Shown: positions 16,880-26,600 of the stretch, piece by piece
Layout of the letters: every line of letters starts with the position of its first letter
Numbering within the stretch: the first letter of the stretch is position 1
NCBI RefSeq assembly: GCF_004375085.3
Contig: NZ_SNAQ03000010.1
Location: 124,001-188,000 of the forward strand
Length of the DNA: 64,000 nt
Origin: Lewinella sp. W8
GTDB taxonomy: Bacteria; Bacteroidota; Bacteroidia; Chitinophagales; Saprospiraceae
Reading direction: 5' to 3'
Position numbers and translations under genes: made by a program
Notes under the pieces: model-generated
Told to the model about the DNA's origin: nothing
The model's input: the letters and a program-made list of their open reading frames with translations, nothing else
Database searches by the model: none

Positions 16880-18087
16880 GGGAAGGGTACAAAAGGACGG
16901 AGGTGGGAATGATTCCGGAGGATTGGGAGGTGGTGACAGTTGATGATGTTGCGAACGTTTTGACTGGATTCCCTTTTCCTAGTTCTAAGTATTCTAACTC
17001 AGGAATAAAATTATTACGCGGCTCGAATGTAAAGCGAAACATTCTTGATTGGTCAGTTCAAATAACCAAGTATTGGCCTGAGCTTACTCCTGATATTCAG
17101 CAATACATATTAGAGGATGGCGACATAGTGATCGCAATGGATGGATCTTTGGTTGGTAAAAGCTTTGCTCAAATTAGCAGTGCAGATTTGCCACTTTTAT
17201 TACTTCAACGAGTAGCCAGACTTCGTACATTAAATATTGATCTTGGATACCTCAAGGAATTGATATGTTGTCCAATCTTCACAAAGCATTGTGATGAGGT
17301 TAAAACTGTTACCGCAATTCCTCATATTAGCCCAGCTGACATCAAAGGGTACAAAATTCCTCTCCCTCCCACTCGTACAGAGCAGCGCGCCATCGCCACG
17401 GCCCTCTCCGACGCGGACGCGGCCCTGGCGGCCCAGGACGCGCTGATCGCCAAAAAGGAGGACTTCAAGCGCGGCATGATGGAGGCCTTACTGAGCGGGG
17501 AGCTGAGGTTGGATGGGTTTAATGGGGCGTGGGAGGAGGTGACGTTGGGTGACCATCTAAAAATGCAAGTTGGTGCTCCATTTTCTTCAGCGTACTTTAA
17601 TAAAAAGGCTATTGGTCTTAGGCTTGTGAAAAACCGTGACCTAAAATCTAGTGATTCAATCACTTACTACTCTGGAAGTTTTTCTGAAGAATTCGTCGTT
17701 GAAAGTGGAGATATCTTAGTTGGAATGGATGGTGACTTCATCCTCTGTTGGTGGGCTGGAGGGATGGCCTTATTAAACCAGCGAATTGGCCGGCTACGAT
17801 TTATTGACTCAACAATCTACCCTGGGTATCTTTATTATTCTTTAAAGGGAAAGCTAAAAGAGATTGAACATGCTACTGCGGCAACAACCGTTAAGCATTT
17901 ATCTCACTCTGATGTAGAGAATGTTGAAATTACTATTCCCTCCCTCCCTGAACAACGCGCCATCGCCACCGTCCTGTCCGATCTAGACGCGGAGTTAGCG
18001 GCCGTGCGGGCGCGGCGGGCGAAGCTGGCGCGGGTGAAGGCGGGGATGATGGAGGCGTTGTTGACGGGGGCGGTGCGGTTGGTTTGA
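16873..18087 (+). CDS. hsdS: Type I restriction-modification specificity subunit (HsdS)
   Basis: A 404-residue protein. The GTG at 16873 is chosen because it gives the usual HsdS beginning (VREGYKRTEVGMIPEDWEVV) and a 7-base overlap with hsdM. There are two target recognition domains (TRDs), about residues 17-165 and 220-355. Each is followed by a conserved helical region: PTRTEQRAIATALSDADAAL and LPEQRAIATVLSDLDAEL, each ending in a GMMEALL segment. The two TRDs specify the two halves of the bipartite DNA site. The TRD segments are visibly AT-rich while the conserved regions are very GC-rich, a sign of TRD exchange by recombination. Confidence 0.95.
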   Translation: MVREGYKRTEVGMIPEDWEVVTVDDVANVLTGFPFPSSKYSNSGIKLLRGSNVKRNILDWSVQITKYWPELTPDIQQYILEDGDIVIAMDGSLVGKSFAQISSADLPLLLLQRVARLRTLNIDLGYLKELICCPIFTKHCDEVKTVTAIPHISPADIKGYKIPLPPTRTEQRAIATALSDADAALAAQDALIAKKEDFKRGMMEALLSGELRLDGFNGAWEEVTLGDHLKMQVGAPFSSAYFNKKAIGLRLVKNRDLKSSDSITYYSGSFSEEFVVESGDILVGMDGDFILCWWAGGMALLNQRIGRLRFIDSTIYPGYLYYSLKGKLKEIEHATAATTVKHLSHSDVENVEITIPSLPEQRAIATVLSDLDAELAAVRARRAKLARVKAGMMEALLTGAVRLV

Positions 18088-18115
18088 GTACTTTTAGGGA
18101 ATTAACACCTAGATC

Positions 18116-20614
18116 ATGAATTATCGAGAGTTTGAAGACACCATTTACGAACAGTTAAAGCAATGGAGAACGGCTTACGGCTGGCACTTTTCTATGCGCA
18201 AAAATGCCAGTACGGGCTCTGAGCGAGATCGGTTCATTGGGACGTATAAGAATAGTTACGCGGGCACTACTTTCTGGAAAATTAAAGCGGGGTATCCGGG
18301 AAGCTCCTCCGATACCATCAATCTGATGTGTACGCTCGAGGGTGGTGAATACGATTATAAATTTGAACTTAGACACACCCGGTCACCAGAAGACCACCAA
18401 AATCAGTTGGTGCTGCGATTTTTGGAACGACTGTCAGAAAGTGAGGGACCACCTTTTGATCGGATACAGCGGACCCCGTCAGACCGCAAGCACCTGGTTG
18501 ATGTAATCAGGAGCCCCCAAAGAAAATATTCAGAATGGGAAACTTTCTTTGAAGATTTACGGCAGGATTTAGCAGGGTTCATTCCCCTGGTGGACGCAGT
18601 ACTAGAAGACTTTTGCACGGAATATCCAGAATTTGAGGCCGCTAGGTTGACGGCGGAAGACAGCAAGCTGTTCGAAAATAAGTACGAAGAGCGATTGGCA
18701 AAGCACGGAAGAACCAGGCTGCCGGGAGATAACGGTTCCAAATCTTTTGTCCCTTTAGGAAGAAAAACCTGGGAGAGACTACTGAGGGATCAGGAAGTTT
18801 TTGAGCCCGATGACGTGGTTTTACTTAAGGTCATCTATCAATCGCCAGACCGGGAGAACAACGCCAAGGCCATTGATGCCTTGATTAAAGGGCTGCCATT
18901 TAACGAAGGTGAAAATGTGCGGGTGAACGGCGCCGTTTCTAGATTGGGGAAGCGGATTGGCAAAGCTTTAAGGGAAGAACATGACCTTGTTTTTCCAGAG
19001 AATAATGAAGGTAGAGATGTCTACTGGCCATTATTCTTCACTGGAAGAACCCGTGATGGGCTATTCTTCTGGAAACTTCGGCCCGAGCTGGTGGCGGCCA
19101 TGGAAAGTGTCCTCGATTTTTCTCGGCAAATCAGGAGGTTGGCCAATGCATCTCCCCTCAACCAAATTTTTTACGGTCCGCCGGGCACGGGAAAGACGTA
19201 CGCGACGATTACCCATGCCGTAGCCATTGTGGAAAACGTGGCGGTAGCTACCGTAGAAGAGGAAGAGCGATCGGAAGTACTGCGCCGCTACCGGCGGTAC
19301 CAACAGGAAAGACGTATTGCCTTTACTACCTTCCACCAGAGCCTCAGTTACGAGGATTTTGTTGAGGGTTTGAAGCCGAGAATAAATAAGGACTCGGAGG
19401 AAGAAGCTGGCGAAGTCGAGTACGAAATAAAGCAGGGCATCTTTAGGGATGCTACTACTACTGCAATCTATTCTGCGGTTGAAGTATCAGAGGCAGACGA
19501 GGAAAGAACGGCCCTGAATTTTGCGGAGAAGTACGATGCTTTTGTCAAAATGGTTCAGATGAACCTGGCGGCGGAGGAGCCGGTTGAATTGAAAACCTGG
19601 ACAGGGAAAAAAGTATACATCCGTGAGTTGTCGGAGAAGAAAAGTATGTGGATTTATCATGGCACAGACGGAGAAACTAAGCATACCGTTTCACGGCAGC
19701 GGTTAATAAAATTGAATAATAAGATTAAGGAAAAAGGGGAAATAAATAACATCAACAAGTTTATACCCGAAGCAATCGGCGGGGCAAATTACTCCGCATA
19801 TTATGCCGCATGGAAAGCCGTGCAAGACTTTGTTCCATCGATCGAAACCGCCCAGAAAGATGAATATTCATCCGTCGATGAAAAGGCAGATATCATTAGT
19901 GGGCTTGACCTTAGTGAGCTCAATTTTGACGTTGCCCCGGCCCACGTCCTTATCATCGACGAGATCAACCGGGGTAACGTCTCCGCCATTCTGGGTGAGC
20001 TCATCACGCTGCTGGAACCCGATAAGCGCCTGGGTGCCCGTGAGGAGTTGCGGGTAACCCTGCCCTACAGCCGCGAAGAATTTGGGGTGCCGCCCAACCT
20101 CTACGTCATCGGCACGATGAACACGGCCGACCGGAGCGTGGAGGCACTGGACGCCGCCCTGCGGCGGCGGTTTACCTTCCGGGAGGTGGCGCCGGATCCG
20201 CAAGTGATTACGCGTGAACACGCCACCAGTGGCCAGGTTCAGGTGAGTGATCTCGACGTGGACCTAGGGGAGCTGCTCCAGCTGATCAATCGGCGCATCA
20301 AAGTATTGAAGGACGCCGACCACCAAATCGGGCACAGCTACTTCCTGCGGGTACGTGACTGGCGGGGGCTTGCCACCGCCTTCAACGACCGGATTATTCC
20401 GCTGCTGCGGGAGTACTTCTTCGCCAACTACGGGCAGTTGCAACTGGTGGTGGGCAAAGGCTTTTGCGCCGTAGAAGCTACCGAAACGACGGACTTCGCC
20501 ATAGCCGACGATGAAGTGGAGGACTACGGGCGCGATTACCGGAGTTACCATTTTCCCGCACCGAATACGGAGGGGGAACTGGCGGATGCGCTACGGCAAC
20601 TTGGTTTGTCGTGA
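18116..20614 (+). CDS. mcrB: McrB-like AAA+ GTPase of a McrBC-type modification-dependent restriction system
   Basis: An 832-residue protein. The McrB-family AAA+ domain has Walker A GPPGTGKT (residues 354-361), Walker B VLIIDEINRGN (about 611-621) and the McrB hallmark GTMNTADRSVEALDAALRRR (about 665-684). A long insertion (about 430-590) separates the Walker motifs. The first ~230 residues form an unrecognised domain starting MNYREFEDTIYEQLKQWRTA, presumably the DNA-binding/sensing part. Residues about 230-340 include an HTH-like segment. McrB uses GTP to translocate along DNA and activates McrC. It lies 28 bases after hsdS and overlaps mcrC by 4 bases (GTGA), so it is co-transcribed with both. 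Confidence 0.9.
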   Translation: MNYREFEDTIYEQLKQWRTAYGWHFSMRKNASTGSERDRFIGTYKNSYAGTTFWKIKAGYPGSSSDTINLMCTLEGGEYDYKFELRHTRSPEDHQNQLVLRFLERLSESEGPPFDRIQRTPSDRKHLVDVIRSPQRKYSEWETFFEDLRQDLAGFIPLVDAVLEDFCTEYPEFEAARLTAEDSKLFENKYEERLAKHGRTRLPGDNGSKSFVPLGRKTWERLLRDQEVFEPDDVVLLKVIYQSPDRENNAKAIDALIKGLPFNEGENVRVNGAVSRLGKRIGKALREEHDLVFPENNEGRDVYWPLFFTGRTRDGLFFWKLRPELVAAMESVLDFSRQIRRLANASPLNQIFYGPPGTGKTYATITHAVAIVENVAVATVEEEERSEVLRRYRRYQQERRIAFTTFHQSLSYEDFVEGLKPRINKDSEEEAGEVEYEIKQGIFRDATTTAIYSAVEVSEADEERTALNFAEKYDAFVKMVQMNLAAEEPVELKTWTGKKVYIRELSEKKSMWIYHGTDGETKHTVSRQRLIKLNNKIKEKGEINNINKFIPEAIGGANYSAYYAAWKAVQDFVPSIETAQKDEYSSVDEKADIISGLDLSELNFDVAPAHVLIIDEINRGNVSAILGELITLLEPDKRLGAREELRVTLPYSREEFGVPPNLYVIGTMNTADRSVEALDAALRRRFTFREVAPDPQVITREHATSGQVQVSDLDVDLGELLQLINRRIKVLKDADHQIGHSYFLRVRDWRGLATAFNDRIIPLLREYFFANYGQLQLVVGKGFCAVEATETTDFAIADDEVEDYGRDYRSYHFPAPNTEGELADALRQLGLS

Positions 20615-21846
20615 GGCCGCCGATTGTTACTTACGAGCACCAGAAGTTGAAGGTGGACTTGAAGGGGACCAACAAAGCGCTCCTCAGCAAACCTGAGCTG
20701 GAGGCGCTCACGGCTTTCCACGCCTGTGGCGGTCATCGCTACTACGATCTCATCCACCGGGGCGTGAAGTTTAAAAGCTACGTTGGGGTACTCCGCGTGG
20801 GTAAACTAACCATCGAGGTGTTGCCGAAACTGGATAACCATGGCGGTCCGGATTTTTGGCGAAACCGGCTCCTCGATATGTTAGCGGTAGTGCCTTCCGT
20901 CACGGCTCTTCACCCAACGAGCTCGCACCTGCGGACTCGCCCAAATTCTATTTTGGAACATTACCTGCTGCTGTACGCCAACGAATTGGAGGTACTGCTA
21001 CGGGGAGGACTGGCCAAAGCCTACCACGGCCGCACCGGGAACCGTACTGCCCTGCGGGGGCGGCTGGTAATGTCGCGTCACCTCACCGAAAACCTGGTGC
21101 ACAAAGAGCGTTTTTTTGTGGAGGACACGGTGTACGATTACGACCACCCGCTAAACCGAATCCTGGGACAGGCACTGCGGCTGGCGGGGCGGTTGGCTAC
21201 CACGGCATCTTTACGCAATCGGTTGGGAGCGCTATCGCTACGTTTCCCGGATCTTCCCGACCAGTGGCCGATCACGGAGGAAACCTTTTCGCGACTACGC
21301 TACGACCGGCGCACGGAAGCTTACCGTCCGGCGGTGCAGATCGCCCGCCTACTTCTCCTTAACTACCATCCAGACCTACGTTCGGGGCGCCGGGACGTGC
21401 TGGCGCTGCTTTTCGACATGAACAAGTTGTGGGAGGGCTTTTTGCTGCAGAGTTTGCGGCGGTTTTTGCCCGCCTTTCGTGTCAGCGGCCGTACACGCGC
21501 AAAGTACTGGCAGGGACGAGGTATTCACGCTGGCCTCGAACCGGACCTTGCAATTTATCGTGAGGAATCCCTGGTCGCCCTGCTGGACGCGAAGTGGAAA
21601 GTACCTAAGCGGGACCGGCCTTCTCCGGCGGACCTGCAGCAATTGTTTACCTACGCGGGGCATTTTGGAGCCGACCGGGTGGCGCTGGTGTATCCGTCGG
21701 CTTCCGCGACGCGGACGCAGGTACCGGGGGCCTTTGTACGCACTGGAGCGGTGGCCGATCTGCTTTGGTTACCGGTGGGGGAGACCACGACCCGGGCCTG
21801 GATGGCCCAAATCGCGGGGGAAGTCGGGGAGTGGTTGGGGAACTGA
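20611..21846 (+). CDS. mcrC: McrC-like PD-(D/E)xK endonuclease subunit
   Basis: A 411-residue protein starting at GTG inside the mcrB stop overlap. The N-terminal part (about 1-150) has the McrC features VGVLRVGKLTIEVLPKL and HLRTRPNSILEHYLLLYANE. The C-terminal nuclease core holds GLEPDLAI (D312) and LLDAKWK (D326, K328), a PD-(D/E)xK arrangement. The length is typical for McrC (350-450). It cuts DNA when stimulated by McrB at modified sites. It is the last gene of the hsdM-hsdS-mcrB-mcrC operon; the next gene is convergent with an 8-base gap. Confidence 0.92.
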   Translation: MRPPIVTYEHQKLKVDLKGTNKALLSKPELEALTAFHACGGHRYYDLIHRGVKFKSYVGVLRVGKLTIEVLPKLDNHGGPDFWRNRLLDMLAVVPSVTALHPTSSHLRTRPNSILEHYLLLYANELEVLLRGGLAKAYHGRTGNRTALRGRLVMSRHLTENLVHKERFFVEDTVYDYDHPLNRILGQALRLAGRLATTASLRNRLGALSLRFPDLPDQWPITEETFSRLRYDRRTEAYRPAVQIARLLLLNYHPDLRSGRRDVLALLFDMNKLWEGFLLQSLRRFLPAFRVSGRTRAKYWQGRGIHAGLEPDLAIYREESLVALLDAKWKVPKRDRPSPADLQQLFTYAGHFGADRVALVYPSASATRTQVPGAFVRTGAVADLLWLPVGETTTRAWMAQIAGEVGEWLGN

Positions 21847-21853
21847 GTTAGGT

Positions 21854-22354
21854 TTATTCTTCCTCCCGCCAGCGCGACAGTCGCTCCTCACAGAGTTTAG
21901 CCGGTAACCACTGATTGACTTTTCGAATTTCGGTGAGCAGGTGATGGAGCTGGCTGGCGGTGTATCGATTGATGCGCTCGTTTTCGTCTAACAGCCACAA
22001 AATGCCGTGCGCTTCCCGGCCACGTTTTCGGTAAGCTTTGACGAGCAGTCGGTCCCCGGAAACGATGATGGCTTGCCTGGTTTCCGCCAGCACTACTACG
22101 GTGCAGTCCGGGTCAGAAAGCCGGCGGGATACTTCCTCCCGTAGTTCGTCGACCGCCGACTGCTCCACTTCTTCCAACCTGATGCGTTCAGCGTCAACGT
22201 AGGGCTGCCAGGAATTTCGCTGCTCGGCCCTCAATTCGTAAAAAACGTCGTAGGTGGTATAAACATCGTGATCGGGCAAGAGCAGGAGCTCGTGTTCCAG
22301 TACGATCGCTAGATCGATTAGGATGTTGGCGTCAGTCACCAGGATTTCGGGCAT
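21854..22354 (-). CDS. PIN-domain ribonuclease-like protein (putative toxin)
   Basis: A 166-residue protein with PIN-fold features: ILVTDANILIDLAIV at the N-terminus (D8 the first acidic residue), acidic residues mid-protein (DVFYEL), and TVVVLAETRQAIIVSGDRLL (about 84-105) holding the later acidic site. PIN domains are metal-dependent RNases, often VapC-like toxins. It lies 12 bases downstream of the XRE/ImmA gene on the same strand, which fits a toxin-antitoxin-like pair. It could instead be a defence effector or a non-toxic RNase. Confidence 0.75.
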   Translation of the reverse strand: MPEILVTDANILIDLAIVLEHELLLLPDHDVYTTYDVFYELRAEQRNSWQPYVDAERIRLEEVEQSAVDELREEVSRRLSDPDCTVVVLAETRQAIIVSGDRLLVKAYRKRGREAHGILWLLDENERINRYTASQLHHLLTEIRKVNQWLPAKLCEERLSRWREEE

Positions 22355-22366
22355 AGCCCAAAAATA

Positions 22367-23413
22367 CTAATTTGAGGAATATTTTTCTCCTTGCAACAAA
22401 ACGTCTCTAAAGTCGCCCAGTTTCATGCCGTACAGCTCTGCGGCCTTGGACTGAGAAATGCATTCTTCGGCGATGCCCCGCCCCAGTAACTCCAGGAGGC
22501 GGGAAGGTTTTTCTTCACCAATGAATACTTCCGGTTCGTTCTTTCGCCAGCCGATCTGGGAAATAGTGACCATGGCGTTTCGGTGGGCGTATTCGGTAAT
22601 GATGCCAAGGTCTTTGGCGCGGTAGAGTAGGGCAGCGATCGAAAGCCCAAAGTCCTTTTTCAGGCCAATGAGTTCCACTGGATGCAGCTGCTTTCGGTGA
22701 CTGCCGATCCGTTCGCGCATCATGCTGGCGGGCACGGCAAAGGCACCGGAGAATCGATTAACGGCGCGTTCCTGGTCTAGCTTCGGAGCAATTTTAAGGT
22801 AGTGATGACCGAGTTCGTGCAACAGGGTGAAGCGCTGCCGGTCCAGCGGTTGGTTTCGGTTAAAAACAATGAAGTCCTCCTCGCTATCCGGGGTAGAGGA
22901 TAATCCATCGAAGGCGGAATGAGCGTCTACGGCTAAAATACGGATACCTTCCGCCTCCATCTCTTCTACTACACTATGGATAGGGTTTTCGCCCAGTCGC
23001 CAATCTTTTCGCAATTGGTCGGCGGCAGATTCGGCGTCTTCCAGGGATTTGATCACTCCGGAAAATTCCGGCAATTTTTGGGAGGGGATATTCATGAGGT
23101 GCTCCGCCTCGGTGTAGCGCTCCAGGAAGTCGCGGGTTTGTTCGAGGATTTGCTGTTCTACCTTTTTGCCTAGTTTACTGCGCTTGCGAAAAGCAACCTG
23201 ATTGATAACTTTTGGGGTACGGAAGAAGTAACTATAGGGAAGCTCCATTGCCCGGGCCAGCCACCGCAGTTTGTCGGGAGACGGGGCTATTTCTCCTCGT
23301 TCGAATCGGCTTAGGGTCGCGGAGGATACTGCCCCACTGGTAAGACCGGCCAGCTCCTTCAGGGAGTAACCGCGCATGAGCCGCGCTGACTTTAGGCGAG
23401 TGGATAGGGACAT
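22367..23413 (-). CDS. XRE-family regulator with ImmA/IrrE-type zinc metallopeptidase domain
   Basis: A 348-residue protein. The N-terminal HTH (about 5-60) includes RLMRGYSLKELAGLTSGAVS and LSRFERGEIAPSPDKLRWLA. The C-terminal COG2856 domain (about 150-300) has the zinc motif HELGHH (199-204) after FIVFNRNQPLDRQRFTLL. Such proteins bind DNA and can cleave a partner repressor or act as antitoxins; relatives control prophage-like and defence genes. It is the upstream gene of the pair with the PIN protein and divergent from hsdR. A strong 11-bp inverted repeat in the shared intergenic region is its likely operator. Confidence 0.88.
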   Translation of the reverse strand: MSLSTRLKSARLMRGYSLKELAGLTSGAVSSATLSRFERGEIAPSPDKLRWLARAMELPYSYFFRTPKVINQVAFRKRSKLGKKVEQQILEQTRDFLERYTEAEHLMNIPSQKLPEFSGVIKSLEDAESAADQLRKDWRLGENPIHSVVEEMEAEGIRILAVDAHSAFDGLSSTPDSEEDFIVFNRNQPLDRQRFTLLHELGHHYLKIAPKLDQERAVNRFSGAFAVPASMMRERIGSHRKQLHPVELIGLKKDFGLSIAALLYRAKDLGIITEYAHRNAMVTISQIGWRKNEPEVFIGEEKPSRLLELLGRGIAEECISQSKAAELYGMKLGDFRDVLLQGEKYSSN

Positions 23414-23460
23414 GATGTGGGTAAAGGACTTAGTGAAGGGCAGTAATAAAACTAAGGTAA

Positions 23461-23498
23461 ATGAGAAAAAATTGCAAGAAAAATATCTTTTTTCTCAT
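23461..23498. promoter_or_regulatory. Candidate operator: 11-bp inverted repeat between the XRE/ImmA gene and hsdR
   Basis: The arms ATGAGAAAAAA (23461-23471) and TTTTTTCTCAT (23488-23498) are perfect inverted repeats with a 16-base spacer, centred about 66 bases from the XRE/ImmA start and 150 from the hsdR start. The DNA is AT-rich. Binding by the XRE protein is inferred. Confidence 0.5.
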
Positions 23499-23598
23499 GA
23501 AGGCCAATCTGTGATCTTTCACCAGGACTTCTCTTCATTACCCAATTCGGGGGGCACCGATGTGGCCTGTTGTGTCGTCGGCAAATAGAAATATTTCC

Positions 23599-23606
23599 TA
23601 TATTTC
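23599..23606 (+). promoter_or_regulatory. Likely -7 box of hsdR
   Basis: TATATTTC, one mismatch from TAnnTTTG, 23 bases before the ATG at 23630. It supports that start over an earlier in-frame TTG. No good -33 match. Confidence 0.4.
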
Positions 23607-23629
23607 CCGTCCCGACAAACCTATTACCC

Positions 23630-26600
23630 ATGCAAGTCTCTGACCGCGAAAGAGCCACCCAGGAACGCGTTTTGAACCAGCTGAATTTAGAGCTGGGGTG
23701 GCAGTATTTAGGGAATTGGCAGTACCGGGAGAACAGCCGCTGCGTGGAACGGAAATACCTGGAACAGTATCTACAAAAACGGGGGTACGCCGCCAACGTC
23801 ATTCAGCAAGCCATCGATGAGTTGATGTGGTTGGTAGAAGATCAGAGTCGTGATTTGTATCCCATCAACATGGACGTTTACCGAATGCTCCGTTACGGGA
23901 TTCAGGTAAAACCCGGAGTGGGAGAAAATGAGGTAGACGTGAACTTCATTGACTGGGATAATTTTGGCCGCAACGATTACTATTGCGCCGAGGAGGTGAG
24001 CGTAGCCGGAGTAAATAACAAGCGGCCGGATATTGTTTTGTACATCAACGGTATTGCGCTGGGGGTTATGGAGCTCAAGCGGAGTTCGGTGAGCGTGGCG
24101 GAAGGCATCCGCCAATTGTACGGGAACCAGAAGGAAATGTACATCCGGCCATTTTTTCACACCAGTCAGCTGTTGGTAGCGGCCAACGAGAGTCAGGGAC
24201 TCCGCTACGGGACTACCCTTACTCCCGAGAAATACTATCTGCAGTGGAAGGAGGAAACGCCAACTAGGGAGTCAGGTTTGCTTCGCCGAGAAATTGCACA
24301 ACTCCTGAATCGACAACGTTTTCACGAAATTGTCAAGAACTATATTCTTTTCGATGGAGGGGTGAAAAAGGTTTGTCGTCCCCACCAGTTTTTTGGGATT
24401 CAGGCGGCGCGGGCGCGGGTGCAAAGCGATGGCGAAGGCGCAGCGCGTGGGGGCATTATTTGGCATACCCAGGGAAGCGGCAAAAGTCTGACGATGGTTT
24501 GGTTAGCCCGCTGGATCATTGAAAATGTTACCGATTCCCGGGTGGTGGTGATTACCGATCGGGATGAACTGGATAAGCAGATCGTGCGGGTATTCGACCA
24601 GGCGGGAGACGATATTCGGAGGGCAAAAAGTGGGGCAGATTTACTCAAACTGCTGAACGAACACCAACCAGCCCTGATTTGCTCTTTGGTTCACAAGTTC
24701 GGTACCCAGCTTTCCGGCGGTAAGGAAGTCTCCGAAGAAGACTACGCCAAAGAACTGCGGGCGGCCTTGCCCCGGGGTTTCAGGGCTAAGGGCAACGTTT
24801 TTGTCTTCGTGGATGAGTGCCACCGAACGCAATCAGGCAAACTAAACGAGGCCATGAAGGAGGTCGTGCTGCCGGAGGCCGTCTTCATCGGCTTTACGGG
24901 AACTCCACTTATGGCCAGGGACAAGAAGCGTAGCATCGAGGTCTTCGGCTCTTATATCGGTACGCCCTACAAATTTGATCAGGCGGTAGCCGACGGGGTG
25001 GTGCTTGACCTACGCTACGAAGCCCGCGACATCAACCAGCGAATCAGCAACCAGACCAGGGTGGACGAATGGTTTGATGCCAACACCCAGGGATTGAACG
25101 ACATTGCCCGACACCAACTCAAACAGAAGTGGGGAACCTTACAAAAAGTCTTGAGCAGTAAGAGCCGCCTGGACCAAATTGTCATGGACATCAACCTTGA
25201 CTTTATCAGCAAGCCAAGACTGAAGGAGGGCCAGGGGAACGCCATGCTGGTGGCGGGGTCAGTGTACGAGGCCTGTCGTTATTATCAACTGTTCCAAGAA
25301 ACGGATTTGGCCGCCCACTGCGCCATTGTGACGTCCTATTCACCGTCCGCCGGTAAGGTGAGTAAGGAAGATAGCGGTGAGGGCACCACCGAAGAACTGC
25401 TCAAGTATGAGGTATACCGTAAGATGTTGGGTGACAAAGATCCGGAGGCTTTTGAGCGTGAAGCAAAACATACTTTCATCAACGAACCGGGGAGAATGAA
25501 ACTCCTGATCGTAGTGGATAAACTCCTGACGGGCTTTGATGCTCCATCGGCCACCTATCTCTACATCGACAAAAGCATGCGGGACCACGGTCTGTTCCAG
25601 GCCATCTGCCGGGTCAACCGCTTGGACGGAGAGGGAAAGGATTACGGATACATCATTGACTACAAAGATTTGTTTAAAAGTCTCGAGAAGTCCATTACGG
25701 ACTATACCAGCGAAGCTTTCGATAATTACGACGCGGAGGACGTTGCTGGTCTGATCGTGGACCGTATTGCCGCTGGGCGGGAACGCCTGGACGATGCACT
25801 TGATGCCTGTGAAGCCTTAATTGAGCCCATCGGTAGCCATTTCATGGAACCTCAGATGGTCTATTTTTGTGGACAGGAAGGTGGTCCAAGCCGTGACGAT
25901 CAAGAGTTACAGCAACGAAGAAAAGTCTTGTACAAGCTCACCGCTGAGCTTTCCCGGGCCTATGCTGCTCTGGCGAATGACATGGCTAAAGCAGGGTATA
26001 CTGATGGGCAAACCAGTGCCATCAAAAGCCGGGTAGTACACTTTGAAAAGTTACGCCAAAACGTACAACTGCGTAGTAATGACCGCATTGATATGAAGAT
26101 GTACGAGGCAAAAATGCGTCGCCTCATCGATATGTATATCATCGCCGAGCACAGCCGAAAAATCTCCGAGTTGGAGGATTTTTCGCTCATTGAATTGATC
26201 GTAGAAAAAGGGAAGGCGGCGATAGCATCCCTGCCCGAAAACATCCGAGCAAGCGAAGACAACATCGCGGAAACGATCAATGCCAACATCAGAGATGAGA
26301 TCGTTGAAAAACGGGCTACTAATCCAGAATTCTTCGAGCGGATGTCATCGCTTTTGGAGGAAATTATTCGACTGCGGGAAGCTAAAGCCATTGAGTACGA
26401 AGAATACCTGAAAAGAATAGTTGAATTTACCAGGGAATTGAGAGGAAAGGGCCAGAGCTCCCGGTACCCAGAGAATATCTCAACTCCAAGGCAAGTAGCA
26501 CTGTACGACAATCTTGGAAAAGACGAAGTGCTGGCCATGATGGTAGAAGATACGCTGCGGCTAAGTGCTCGGGATGGATGGAATGGCCATCCTATGAAAG

